Below, piece after piece: positions 53,310 to 62,135 of a stretch of 64,000 nucleotides of DNA (position 1 is its first letter; every line of letters begins with the position of its first letter). Position numbers and translations under genes: made by a program. The notes beneath the pieces were generated by a model. It did not search any database. It was given only the letters and a program-made list of their open reading frames with translations, and had not been told where the DNA came from. Source of the stretch: Lewinella sp. LCG006 (GTDB lineage: Bacteria > Bacteroidota > Bacteroidia > Chitinophagales > Saprospiraceae). The stretch covers positions 6,429,802 through 6,493,801 of the forward strand of contig NZ_CP160680.1 in NCBI RefSeq assembly GCF_040784935.1, given 5' to 3'.

Positions 53310-53317
53310 TACCTTTG
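53310..53317 (+). promoter_or_regulatory. Promoter box before murB
   Basis: TACCTTTG matches TAnnTTTG. It overlaps the most upstream possible TTG start of murB, so translation should start further down, at the TTG at 53336. Confidence 0.55.
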
Positions 53318-53335
53318 CGGGCAAATACCAGGCTA

Positions 53336-54352
53336 TTGCAAACGAATTACAATTTAAAGTCCTTCAACACCTTTGGCATCGCCGCAATTGCGGCGCATTA
53401 TGCAGCTATTCATCATCCCGACGAACTGCCACAACTTCTTTCACAGGTCGACAAAGCCACCCCACGGCTCATTCTTGGTGGAGGGAGTAATCTTTTGCTC
53501 CCGGACAACTACCCCGGATTGGTCATCCACAACTGCATCCAATTCATCGAAAGCAAGGAGGTCGCCGACAACGAAGTTATCGTGCGGGCAGGCGGAGGCG
53601 TCAATTGGCACCAACTGGTCTTGTGGAGCCTACAACAAGGGTATGGTGGTTTGGAAAACATGGCACTCATTCCCGGAACGGTAGGGGCTGCCCCCATCCA
53701 GAATATCGGAGCTTATGGTCGTGAGATTAAGGATGTTTTCGTTGAGCTGGAAGCCCAGGAGCTGGAGACGGAAGCCCAGCACACCTTCTTTCTGGAGGAT
53801 TGCCAGTTTGGCTATCGCGATAGTATTTTCAAGCAAGCAGCAAACCGCCATCGCTACCTTATTACCAGTGTCAGCTTTCGCCTATCGCGGCACCACCACT
53901 CACTATATACGCACTACGGCGATATCCAGGAACAATTGAAAAAATGGGGCATCCACTCCCCTACGCCTCAGGATGTTGCCGCAGCGGTAATCGAAATCCG
54001 GCGGTCCAAACTACCCGATTGGCGCATTTATGGCAATGCGGGGAGTTTCTTCAAAAATCCGGTGATCTCCCTGGAGCATTTCCAGAAATTGCAAAATCAG
54101 TTCCCGAATATTCCCTCCTACCCTGCCGACAACCACCAGGTCAAAGTTCCCGCGGGCTGGCTCATCGACCAAAGTGGCTGGAAAGGTCAACGCCGCGGAG
54201 CGGTAGGCTGCTACGAACGGCAAGCACTCGTCATTGTGAATCACGGCGGAGCCACGGCCAAAGAAATCCTGGCTTTTAGTACATTGATTAGGGAGGATGT
54301 ACAAGAAAAATACGGAATTGAACTGGAGCGGGAAGTGAACGCTATTTTGTAA
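53336..54352 (+). CDS. murB: UDP-N-acetylenolpyruvoylglucosamine reductase
   Basis: FAD enzyme making UDP-MurNAc for peptidoglycan. FAD domain motifs: LKSFNTFGIAA, LILGGGSNLLLP, GGLENMALIPGTVGAAPIQN with the following IGAYGREIKD, and in the C-terminal domain GNAGSFFKNPVI and PAGWLIDQSGWKGQRRGAVG. Length 338 residues. There is no ATG near the start; TTG at 53336 gives MQTNYNLKSFNTF, a normal N-terminus, whereas TTG at 53315 lies in the promoter box. Confidence 0.93.
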   Translation: MQTNYNLKSFNTFGIAAIAAHYAAIHHPDELPQLLSQVDKATPRLILGGGSNLLLPDNYPGLVIHNCIQFIESKEVADNEVIVRAGGGVNWHQLVLWSLQQGYGGLENMALIPGTVGAAPIQNIGAYGREIKDVFVELEAQELETEAQHTFFLEDCQFGYRDSIFKQAANRHRYLITSVSFRLSRHHHSLYTHYGDIQEQLKKWGIHSPTPQDVAAAVIEIRRSKLPDWRIYGNAGSFFKNPVISLEHFQKLQNQFPNIPSYPADNHQVKVPAGWLIDQSGWKGQRRGAVGCYERQALVIVNHGGATAKEILAFSTLIREDVQEKYGIELEREVNAIL

Positions 54353-54357
54353 AAGTA

Positions 54358-54648
54358 CTACCTGATCACGACCTCTTTAAGATACTCTTCTCCCAACTCC
54401 TCGTTGAGCAGACGGCAAATTTTCTCCGTCCCCATGCTTAATTCTTGCTTCAGGGCTGCTGAACGGATCGTTACGAAAAGGACATTGTGGCTGATCCGTA
54501 AATCAGTGGTATACTGGGTAATGGAGGGCCCCATCAAAGCCGGCCAAAGCTGCTTGATGCGGGTTTGCTGGTAGCGGCCTTTGAGTTTGTAATAGTCCAG
54601 CATGGCTTTGATCGCCGCTTTCAGATCCGTTTGATTGTGATCACTCAT
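54358..54648 (-). CDS. DUF721/DciA-like protein
   Basis: 96-residue protein of the DUF721 family (WPALMGPSITQYTTDLRISH, LFVTIRSAALKQELSM). DciA relatives load the replicative helicase DnaB in bacteria without DnaC; in Bacteroidota the gene commonly lies next to recF, as here. The start overlaps the recF stop by eight bases, which points to translational coupling. Confidence 0.87.
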   Translation of the reverse strand: MSDHNQTDLKAAIKAMLDYYKLKGRYQQTRIKQLWPALMGPSITQYTTDLRISHNVLFVTIRSAALKQELSMGTEKICRLLNEELGEEYLKEVVIR

Positions 54649-55765
54649 GGCTCGAAAGATAAGCTATTTCGGTGGCCTTTCCTTCCTTTACGGCGAAGAG
54701 TTTAGGCCTTACACGCTGGTGTTGTTCAAGTACGCTACGGATGCGCTGCTCGTCGGTATCCGAAAGAAATATTTGTCCAAAATCTTCGGCCAGGATGTAA
54801 GCCAGGAGCTGCTCCACGCGCTGGGGGTCGAGCTTATCAAAAATATCATCAAGTAGCAAGATGGGGGAAAGCTGACGCTCGGCCTGCAAAAATCGGTATT
54901 GCGCGAGTTTGAGTGCCAAAACAAAAGACTTGAGCTGACCCTGGCTCCCTAGTCGTTTGAGAGGATGCCCACCTAATTTAAACACCAGCTCATCGCGATG
55001 AACGCCCTGGGTGGTACGCTCTAGCACGCGGTCTTTTTCGCGGCTTTCCGCCAATATTTCGGGAAGCGATTTTTCTTCTAAATGAGATCGGTACCTTAAA
55101 CTCACCTTTTCTTGCCCTCCACAAATTGCTTCGTGGGCATGCTGAAAAGGAGGAATAAAAGACGCCACAAACGCTGCTCGCCTTTCGTAAATGTATTGGG
55201 CAGGACCTGCAAGTTGTTGGTCGTAAACACTGAGCAGGTCTTCGGGAAGAGATCGACCGGCACGCTGCTTCAGCAGTGCATTTCTTTGCTTGAGTACTTT
55301 GTTGTACTGAAGTAAATGGCCCAGGTAAACACTATCTAATTGGGAAAGGGTATTGTCTAAAAAACGCCGCCGTTCTTCGCTGCCCTCATGGATGAGTTGG
55401 GTATCATCAGGCACCACAATGACCACTGGAAAACGCCCCACATGGTCGACCAAGCGGTCGTAACGTTTCCCATTGAGTTCTAGCTCTTTACTTTTTCTAG
55501 GCTTTACCTTGACAACAATCTGGTCTTTCTTTTCCTCGTGTTCGAATATCCCAACCAGGCGGAAAAAATCTTGCTCATGTTGTACGATGTACTGATCGGT
55601 CGTGGCGAAATAACTTTTCCCCATGCAGAGATAATAAATGGCATCCAACAGGTTGGTTTTACCCATCCCGTTCTGACCAACAAAGCCATTTAGCTGGGGG
55701 CTAAATGCCAGTAATTGATCCGCGTAATTCTTGAACTGTACCAAATGGATGCGACTCAGCTGCAA
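54641..55765 (-). CDS. recF: DNA replication and repair protein RecF
   Basis: SMC-like ABC ATPase that binds gapped DNA with RecO and RecR. Walker A GQNGMGKTNLLDAI, signature loop RLGSQGQLKSFVLALKLAQ and Walker B PILLLDDIFDKLDPQRVEQL. Length 374 residues is normal. recR lies near 6.4 kb, far from it. Downstream DUF721 gene overlaps. Upstream lies a 411-bp gene-free region. Confidence 0.95.
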   Translation of the reverse strand: MQLSRIHLVQFKNYADQLLAFSPQLNGFVGQNGMGKTNLLDAIYYLCMGKSYFATTDQYIVQHEQDFFRLVGIFEHEEKKDQIVVKVKPRKSKELELNGKRYDRLVDHVGRFPVVIVVPDDTQLIHEGSEERRRFLDNTLSQLDSVYLGHLLQYNKVLKQRNALLKQRAGRSLPEDLLSVYDQQLAGPAQYIYERRAAFVASFIPPFQHAHEAICGGQEKVSLRYRSHLEEKSLPEILAESREKDRVLERTTQGVHRDELVFKLGGHPLKRLGSQGQLKSFVLALKLAQYRFLQAERQLSPILLLDDIFDKLDPQRVEQLLAYILAEDFGQIFLSDTDEQRIRSVLEQHQRVRPKLFAVKEGKATEIAYLSSHE

Positions 55766-56176
55766 GGGTCATTGATTGGGTGAGTGCCAAAGATAAGGAA
55801 TGGATTTTGATTGGTCATTCACGCTATTGAGCAGTGGGGGCTTAAGACTAATCTTTGGGCTAGCTGGCTACGCTTATCGGCTCGCCACCACGCTATCCGC
55901 TCTTACCTCTCCCTGTCTAGGGGTGCCTCATGTGCTTACGGAAGGAAACAGAGATAGCCACTAAAGCTCCAACCTGCCTGCCAGAAAGCTGGCCTTACAG
56001 GCAGGAACACTAAAACCCACTAAAAAAGTAACAGGCGCATATTGGATTCTAAAAAACTCCGTGCCCTGTCTGCTGACAGGCAGATTTGCGGCAAAAAAAC
56101 CTTTCGTGTAATTCCGTGCTTTAGTGCTTTAGTGGCTAAAAAACGCGCTGCCCCCCTGGCCAATTCGCAGCCCAAC
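55766..56176. repeat. Gene-free region with short repeats
   Basis: Contains an inverted repeat around CCTGCCTG...CAGGCAGG (about 55972-56005), CTGTCTG/CAGACAG-type dyads near 56067-56083, and the dispersed repeat TTTCGTGTAATTCCGTG (56101-56117) followed by CTTTAGTGCTTTAGTGGC. No gene was seen. Confidence 0.5.
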
Positions 56177-57328
56177 CTAGTTCTTCGCCACCACCCCGTA
56201 ATCGGCAGCCGAACCACCGTCAGGAATAGCCATGGGATGCTCCTGCCGCAAATGCTGGTAAACATCCTGGTAGCCGTTCGCTTTGATCATTTCCATCTGC
56301 TCGTAGTAAGTGAGCATGTATTCCTTAAGTTCAAAGCGTTTCGCCGCCGAGAGCGGACGAAAATCCTGTATGACCTGCAGTAGTTGCTCTTTTTTACGGA
56401 GGAAGATCTCAATGATTTCTCGCATTTCCTGGTCACTGGCCAAGGTCCCCAGGTAGATGCGCTGCCGAATCGTGATTTGTCCCAAGTGGTTGGCAGGAAT
56501 AGCATAAGGTGCTTCAACAAATCCCGCAAAGTCAAAATCATAGCCTACGGGAACCAGCTTACCATCAATAGCACGACGGATCAGCTTGATGTTTCGCAAC
56601 ACCGGCACACTGTAATCCGAATTACCAATCAGGTACTGAAACATCGCATGCATCCCGGCAGCCTTGGTGTCAAATGCCGTGATGGGTTGGTAAGTACAGT
56701 CCTCGCATTCCTTACCATTCATCCGTTGCTCCAATTCGCCCGTGTCTTCGATAATGAATCCCAGCCGACGGAAACCACTCAAGCGGCCAGAAGCATCAAT
56801 GTACTGGATATTCACCAGCTGAACGCGAAAACTGTAAGGATTCAATTCCTGATAGAGCTTATAAGCCAAATACTCCTGCATCACCTTTTCATTACCCAGG
56901 TTTTTATCCTCGGTGCAATGCGTGACCAGCTTGAGCTTATCGTGATCAGCAAGGCCACGATTAAAAAGAGCTGTTTTTGAAAAATTGAGCTTCAAAGGAG
57001 GAAAGTCACAAACCTGGCGGCGGAATTTTCCTCTGGGCTTTACTTTTACATCCCAAGTCTGCTTACCACCCTGTTGGGAAGAGAAGGAAAAAGTAGCAGG
57101 TTGGTAATCAGCCGTTTGCTCCGTGCTGTTGAGCAAGTTTACCAAATCGGTACGAAGGGTAACTTCCTTGATCTCTTCCCCCGTCAGGAGGTCAAACAAA
57201 GAAGTATTGGGCGCATATTGCGCATGGGCAGCCTGAACTGCCAACATCAACAAAACAATGATTAGCTTTTTCAAATGAAGTGTTTTACTGAAAAAATCAT
57301 GTATTGCCGTACATGTTTGCGTTTTCAT
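56177..57328 (-). CDS. CotH-like secreted protein, paralogue 1
   Basis: Signal peptide (LKKLIIVLLMLAVQAAHAQ), then a domain with WDVKVKPRGKFRRQVCDFPP and LKLNFSK, conserved Cys residues (ECEDCTYQP), and the segment LRNIKLIRRAIDGKLVPVGY-DFDF that resembles the CotH kinase-like core ending in an acidic DFD-type motif. CotH kinases phosphorylate proteins of the spore coat or matrix; function here is unproven and the match is partial. 383 residues; MKTQTCT start is followed by an acceptable leader. Tandem with a paralogue upstream. Confidence 0.6.
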   Translation of the reverse strand: MKTQTCTAIHDFFSKTLHLKKLIIVLLMLAVQAAHAQYAPNTSLFDLLTGEEIKEVTLRTDLVNLLNSTEQTADYQPATFSFSSQQGGKQTWDVKVKPRGKFRRQVCDFPPLKLNFSKTALFNRGLADHDKLKLVTHCTEDKNLGNEKVMQEYLAYKLYQELNPYSFRVQLVNIQYIDASGRLSGFRRLGFIIEDTGELEQRMNGKECEDCTYQPITAFDTKAAGMHAMFQYLIGNSDYSVPVLRNIKLIRRAIDGKLVPVGYDFDFAGFVEAPYAIPANHLGQITIRQRIYLGTLASDQEMREIIEIFLRKKEQLLQVIQDFRPLSAAKRFELKEYMLTYYEQMEMIKANGYQDVYQHLRQEHPMAIPDGGSAADYGVVAKN

Positions 57329-57385
57329 CTTAGTAGGGATTATTTAAAAAAAGGATTCCATCCGAAGATGTTGTCCCCTATACAA

Positions 57386-57420
57386 ACACAAAGCTAGGCA
57401 TTAAGTGCCTAGCTTTGTGT
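57386..57420. terminator. Hairpin between the two CotH-like genes
   Basis: A perfect 15-bp stem (57386-57400 with 57406-57420, loop TTAAG) in the 211-bp gap between the two paralogues. It lies behind the stop of the upstream gene and may separate the two transcripts; the T-run is weak. Confidence 0.55.
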
Positions 57421-57539
57421 TAAATTTACACTAACTTTTAAAATCGAAGGATTTCGTGGTGCAAGCGGGGCTCGCTTGATTGAAAATTTGCTTTAAAAGC
57501 CCAAAAAAGAAAAAATAATTTGGTTTGAAAAAGTGAAAA

Positions 57540-58637
57540 TTAGCGTCTTACGCCATAATTCTCTGGCTTTGCCCCTGCAGGAACGACTTCGGGGGCTGTT
57601 TGCCGCATCTGAGAATAAGTTCTCAGTCCACCAAACTGCCGCAAATCGGTGAGATGGTCATAGAATTCATTGAGATATTCCCGCATTTCATAACGAGCAT
57701 TTGCCGAAAGTAAACGCTGATTTTTAATGCTCAATTCCAACGTTTCTCTTTTGCTTTCAAAGTAAGCAAGCGTCTGTTCCATCTGCTCATCCGTCACCTG
57801 GAAACCGAGAAAAATGCGGTCTTTAATAGTCTTTTGCCCAAGCTCTCGGGCCGGTATCGCATAGGAAACACCCACCATAGCAGAAAAGTCAAAATCGTAA
57901 GCTACGGGCACCACCGTGCCTCCCGGGGTATGGAAAAGCTTCAGGTTGCGTGCCATCGAAAGGTTGAAGTCAGTATTGCCAATCATGTATTGGAATACCG
58001 CCATAAGGTTCTCCGCTTGCGAGTCCACCTGCTCAGGGGAATAACCCAAACAGTCTTCACATTCCGTAACCGCCAATCTATCCTGCAGCTCTTTGTTGCT
58101 TTCCAGTAAAAATGCATAGCGTCGCTCGGTGCTTACCTTCTCTTCGCTGTCGATGTAGTCAATGCGTAGCAAGTGCGTCTCATAACTGGCAGGGGTAAGG
58201 GCCTTGTACAACTGATAGGTCGTATACTCCCGCAAAACTGCCTCACGAGCCTCTTGGCGATTTTCCTGACAATGCGTCACCAACTTGTATTTGTCATAGC
58301 TGGCGAAACCACGACTTTTCAAATCATCTTTCGAGAAATCTATCTTCAAAGGTGGAAAATCACAAATCCGAAGACGGAACTTACCGCGAGCACTCAATTT
58401 AATGTCCCACAACTCTGTTTCCTTGGCTCCATTTACAAAGCTTAACACTGCTTTTTGCTCCTCATCTCCTTCCAGAGTAAGCAGCTGAGCAAGGTCAGTT
58501 GTGATACTAACTTCCGTAATTTCCTGTGCAGCCAAATAGTCAAAAATCGACATGGATTGAGCTTCCATCAAGAAAGGCATCAAAAATGTCGTGAAAGAAA
58601 CGATAAAGAACCTGACCATACAGGAATACTTTTTCAT
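57540..58637 (-). CDS. CotH-like secreted protein, paralogue 2
   Basis: Signal peptide (MVRFFIVSFTTFLMPFLMEA), then the same domain as the neighbour: WDIKLSARGKFRLRICDFPP, LKIDFSK, the Cys pair ECEDCLGYSP, and ARNLKLFHTPGGTVVPVAYD with FDFSAMVGVSYAIPARELG. The two proteins align over their full length, so they arose by tandem duplication. The C-terminal ends both finish with YG-V. Exact function not known; see paralogue 1. Length 365 residues. Confidence 0.6.
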   Translation of the reverse strand: MKKYSCMVRFFIVSFTTFLMPFLMEAQSMSIFDYLAAQEITEVSITTDLAQLLTLEGDEEQKAVLSFVNGAKETELWDIKLSARGKFRLRICDFPPLKIDFSKDDLKSRGFASYDKYKLVTHCQENRQEAREAVLREYTTYQLYKALTPASYETHLLRIDYIDSEEKVSTERRYAFLLESNKELQDRLAVTECEDCLGYSPEQVDSQAENLMAVFQYMIGNTDFNLSMARNLKLFHTPGGTVVPVAYDFDFSAMVGVSYAIPARELGQKTIKDRIFLGFQVTDEQMEQTLAYFESKRETLELSIKNQRLLSANARYEMREYLNEFYDHLTDLRQFGGLRTYSQMRQTAPEVVPAGAKPENYGVRR

Positions 58638-58938
58638 ACGTCGTTATTTTTAGGCTGCTTAGTTTTTAGTAATTTTACCAGCTTTTGAGGATTAAACCAC
58701 CAATGCCTTTGATTAGTTGCGACAAAGGTAGACTTTTTAAAAAATTTAATTCTGAATTAATACTAATTTTATATTTATTCAAAATTTAATTCTTTAATCA
58801 CTTAAAAATCCTTCTTTGCTTTGGCCGCATCCTTTTTTACGGCATCTGGATTTCGCTTAGTATCCTTACTAAAGAATCCTGTATGGATAGCGTAAATTTG
58901 CAGTGTATGAAAGCAGCGTTCACTTAATAGTTTAAACA
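58638..58938. other. AT-rich 301-bp region without a gene
   Basis: Upstream of two divergent genes (CotH-like paralogue 2 and alkaline phosphatase). It is AT-rich with runs such as TTAAAAATCC, but no certain promoter box, repeat or gene could be assigned. Confidence 0.4.
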
Positions 58939-60171
58939 TTGACCAGCAGGAAAAAACGGAGCAATTACAGGGCGGGAAAAGAATATTTAGTAGGCTTTCT
59001 CCTCTTGCTATTTGGCAGCATCTACATCAGTGATTGCCAAACACAGACAGCAGTGCCTCTACAGTGGGAGGAACCAAGTAGAAAAAGCACGGGAGAATTG
59101 CCCCCTCCTGCGGTTATTTTAATGATCGGTGATGGTATGGGGCTCAGCCAAATGTCGGCGGCATTGTACACCAGTGCTACACCCTTGGCCATTGAGCAGT
59201 TTCCCGTCATTGGCTTTCATAAACCCTATTCCAGTTCCGATCTGATCACCGATTCTGCGGCGGGTGCTACGGCTTTTGCCTGTGGCGTAAAGACTTACAA
59301 TGGCGCCATCGGTATAAATGGTGACACGATCCCTAGCCTAAGCATCATGGAAGAAGCCATGGCACGCGGATTAGCTACAGGGGTCGTGGCCACCTCTACC
59401 CTAGTACATGCGACACCTGCTGCTTTTTTAGCGCATCAGAAAATGCGTATCTTCTACGAACAGATTGCTGAAGATATCTGCCAATCCGGCGTCGACATTA
59501 TGATTGGTGGAGGAAAAAGATACTTCGACCGCCGTAAAATGGATGATCGCGACCTCTTGGCAGAATTGCAAACCAGGGGCTATCTGGTTGGTGATTATTT
59601 TAATGGCAAACTCAATGATGTTCGCCCCGACCCCAAGTTAAAATTTGCCTTCTTGACCGCTGACAACCAACCACTTCCTGTAAACCAGGGGCGTAGTTAC
59701 CTCACTTATGCCAGTAGGCTCAGCGCGGATTTCCTCAACATCAGAGGTGCTGAAAATGGCTTTGTCCTCATGATTGAAGGCAGTCAGATCGACTGGGCCA
59801 ACCACGCCAATGAAGGCAAACTGGCTATTCAGGAAATCCTCGATTTTGACCGTGCTATCGGAGAAATTCTAAGATTCGCGCGCCAACGTGGAAACACCCT
59901 TGTCGTTGTCACGGCCGACCATGAATCTGGCGGTATGGCGATCCAAAATGGATCTAAACGCGGCAAGGTGGAAACTGCTTTTACCACCAATGGGCATACG
60001 GGATCGATGGTCCCGGTATACGCTTATGGCCCTGGTGCAGAAGCCTTTTCTGGCATCTACGAAAACACTGCCATCTACCAAAAAATGCGGGACTTCCTCC
60101 AATGGGGCCCGGAAAAAATAGGCGAAGAAGCCCTCAACACTCTAGGTAATAAATTGTTACCAGAGAACTAA
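58939..60171 (+). CDS. Alkaline phosphatase
   Basis: Periplasmic or secreted metal-dependent phosphomonoesterase. Family motifs: VILMIGDGMGLSQMSAALY (metal Asp), DSAAGATAFACGVKTYNGAI (Ser nucleophile in TDSAAGATA), VVVTADHESGGMAIQNGS (metal ligands) and TNGHTGSMVPVYAYGPGAEA. The N-terminus has a hydrophobic leader (YLVGFLLLLFGSIYISDC) that could be a signal peptide or atypical lipobox. The start is a TTG at 58939, since no ATG precedes the leader. Length 410 residues; PhoA/AP superfamily. Confidence 0.9.
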   Translation: MTSRKKRSNYRAGKEYLVGFLLLLFGSIYISDCQTQTAVPLQWEEPSRKSTGELPPPAVILMIGDGMGLSQMSAALYTSATPLAIEQFPVIGFHKPYSSSDLITDSAAGATAFACGVKTYNGAIGINGDTIPSLSIMEEAMARGLATGVVATSTLVHATPAAFLAHQKMRIFYEQIAEDICQSGVDIMIGGGKRYFDRRKMDDRDLLAELQTRGYLVGDYFNGKLNDVRPDPKLKFAFLTADNQPLPVNQGRSYLTYASRLSADFLNIRGAENGFVLMIEGSQIDWANHANEGKLAIQEILDFDRAIGEILRFARQRGNTLVVVTADHESGGMAIQNGSKRGKVETAFTTNGHTGSMVPVYAYGPGAEAFSGIYENTAIYQKMRDFLQWGPEKIGEEALNTLGNKLLPEN

Positions 60172-60210
60172 GCTTACAGAATAGAATACTCAAATCGTTA
60201 ATAAATATAA

Positions 60211-61368
60211 ATGTCTGTCCTAACCAACCCCACCATTTCTCCCGACAATCTACTTTTGATTGAGGAGAGCGCCCGCGATTTTGCGGAAACGCACATTCGT
60301 CCCCACGTCATGGAATGGGATGAAGCACAACACTTTCCCATTGACCTCTTCCACAAAATGGGAGAATATGGTTTCTTGGGAGTCCTTGTTCCAGAAACTT
60401 ATGACGGTGCTGGCCTCAACTACGAGGCTTATATCAGCATCATTGTAGAAATTGCTAAAGTTTGTGGTTCTATTGGCCTGTCTGTTGCTGCACACAACTC
60501 TTTATGTACCAATCATATCCTTATGTTTGGTAATGAAGAACAGAAACAAAAATATCTCCCAAAATTAGCCACCGGAGAATGGATTGGTGCTTGGGGGCTT
60601 ACGGAACCTAACACCGGAAGCGACGCCGGCAGGATGCGCTGTGTAGCCGAACAAGATGGAGACTATTACATCCTGAACGGGAGCAAAAACTTTATCACCC
60701 ACGGCAAATCAGGCCACGTAGCTGTCGTCATTGCCCGCACGGGAGAATTGCTAGACAGCCACGGAATGACCGCCTTCGTGGTGGAGCGCGGCACACCAGG
60801 ATTTAGTGCTGGAAAAAAAGAGAATAAACTGGGAATGAGAGCCAGTGAAACGGCTGAGATGATTTTCGATAATTGCCGTGTTCACAAGCGTCAAATTCTT
60901 GGCGAAATTGGAGATGGCTTTATCCAATCGATGAAAATCCTAGATGGTGGCCGTATCTCTATTGCGGCGCTTTCTCTAGGTATCGCTAAAGGAGCTTATC
61001 TGGCGGCGGTTCAATACGCTAAAGAACGTGAGCAATTTGGCAAAGCCATTGCCAAGTTCCAGGCCATTAGCTTTAAGCTCGCTGATATGGCTACAGAAAT
61101 TGAAGCCGCAGAATTACTGACCCGCAAAGCAGGTGCCCTCAAGGATGCCAACCAACCGGTAACCAAAGTATCCGCTATGGCGAAGTACTATGCCTCGGAA
61201 GCGGCGGTTAGAGTGGCCACCGAAGCCGTGCAAATTTTCGGCGGATATGGGTTTACAAAAGATTTTCCTGTTGAAAAATACTACCGCGACGTCAAGCTTT
61301 GTACAATCGGCGAGGGTACCTCGGAGATTCAGAAGCTCGTCATTAGTAGGCATATCCTTAAAGATTAA
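60211..61368 (+). CDS. Acyl-CoA dehydrogenase
   Basis: FAD enzyme of fatty acid or branched-chain amino acid degradation. Motifs: GAWGLTEPNTGSDAGRMRC, NGSKNFITHG, catalytic base Glu in LCTIGEGTSEIQKLVISR and YGFTKDFPVEKYYRD near the end. Length 385 residues is normal for short/medium-chain members. It begins 39 bases after the alkaline phosphatase stop; whether they share a transcript is unclear. Chain specificity is not visible. Convergent with the LytTR regulator gene. Confidence 0.93.
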   Translation: MSVLTNPTISPDNLLLIEESARDFAETHIRPHVMEWDEAQHFPIDLFHKMGEYGFLGVLVPETYDGAGLNYEAYISIIVEIAKVCGSIGLSVAAHNSLCTNHILMFGNEEQKQKYLPKLATGEWIGAWGLTEPNTGSDAGRMRCVAEQDGDYYILNGSKNFITHGKSGHVAVVIARTGELLDSHGMTAFVVERGTPGFSAGKKENKLGMRASETAEMIFDNCRVHKRQILGEIGDGFIQSMKILDGGRISIAALSLGIAKGAYLAAVQYAKEREQFGKAIAKFQAISFKLADMATEIEAAELLTRKAGALKDANQPVTKVSAMAKYYASEAAVRVATEAVQIFGGYGFTKDFPVEKYYRDVKLCTIGEGTSEIQKLVISRHILKD

Positions 61369-62135
61369 TCGCCTGCCATCCAAGCCTTGAAAAGCTGTAC
61401 TTTCTCACGGCTAACGACTACCTCCTCTCCTTCTTCAAGGTGAGGAAGATGCAACTTGAGGCGACTGTTACTGTAAACAGTCGCCTTATTTATTGCGGGT
61501 AAGGCGACATAATATTTACGGTTGACCCGGAAGTAATTTTGTGGATTCAGCAGGGATTCTAATTGCTCCAGGTTATAGTCTACCGTATGCTTTCTGCCGT
61601 CCTTTAAACGAATCCAGGTGAGCTTATTTTCCGACCAGAAATAGACGATCTCTGTGACGGGTATGGTCTGTAGCGTCGCCCCCGATTTAATAATGAAACG
61701 TTCCTTGTACTGCTTTTCCTGAATCATCGCCATGGCTTGTTGCAAAATAGCCAAACTGGGCGCGCTGGTATGCTTTTCGGGCTGTCGTTGGTGAAATTTC
61801 TGCAAAGCACGATTCAGTTTTTCTCCGGCGATCGGCTTTAGCAAATAATCAATACTATTGACCTCAAATGCCTGCAGGGCATACTGATCGAAGGCGGTAG
61901 TAAAGATAACGGGACAAGGCAACTGGGCCTGCTCAAAGATGGAAAAACTCAGACCATCGGCCAGTTGGATGTCGAAAAAGGCTAAATCCGGCATCAAGCC
62001 TTTTTGGAGTGCCTCCACGGTTTCTTCTATACTATCAAACATCCCTACCAGCGTAAAATCCGGTAGCCGCTGGCGAAGCATACTTTCCAATCGATCAGCA
62101 GCGAGAGGTTCGTCTTCAACGATTAACACGCGCAT
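61365..62135 (-). CDS. LytTR-type response regulator
   Basis: Receiver domain (VLIVEDEPLAADRLESML, phospho-acceptor D55 in PDLAFFDIQLADG, FTTAFDQYALQAFEV) joined to a C-terminal LytTR DNA-binding domain (from about 155: IPVTEIVYFWSENKLTWIRL, FRVNRKYYVALPAI). 256 residues. The start overlaps the upstream histidine kinase gene by 20 bases, so both are translated together. Target genes are unknown. Confidence 0.93.
   Translation of the reverse strand: MRVLIVEDEPLAADRLESMLRQRLPDFTLVGMFDSIEETVEALQKGLMPDLAFFDIQLADGLSFSIFEQAQLPCPVIFTTAFDQYALQAFEVNSIDYLLKPIAGEKLNRALQKFHQRQPEKHTSAPSLAILQQAMAMIQEKQYKERFIIKSGATLQTIPVTEIVYFWSENKLTWIRLKDGRKHTVDYNLEQLESLLNPQNYFRVNRKYYVALPAINKATVYSNSRLKLHLPHLEEGEEVVVSREKVQLFKAWMAGD

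Noticed and set aside
53315-53335. Upstream TTG start for murB
   Set aside because: It overlaps the TACCTTTG promoter box, so it would not be in the transcript.
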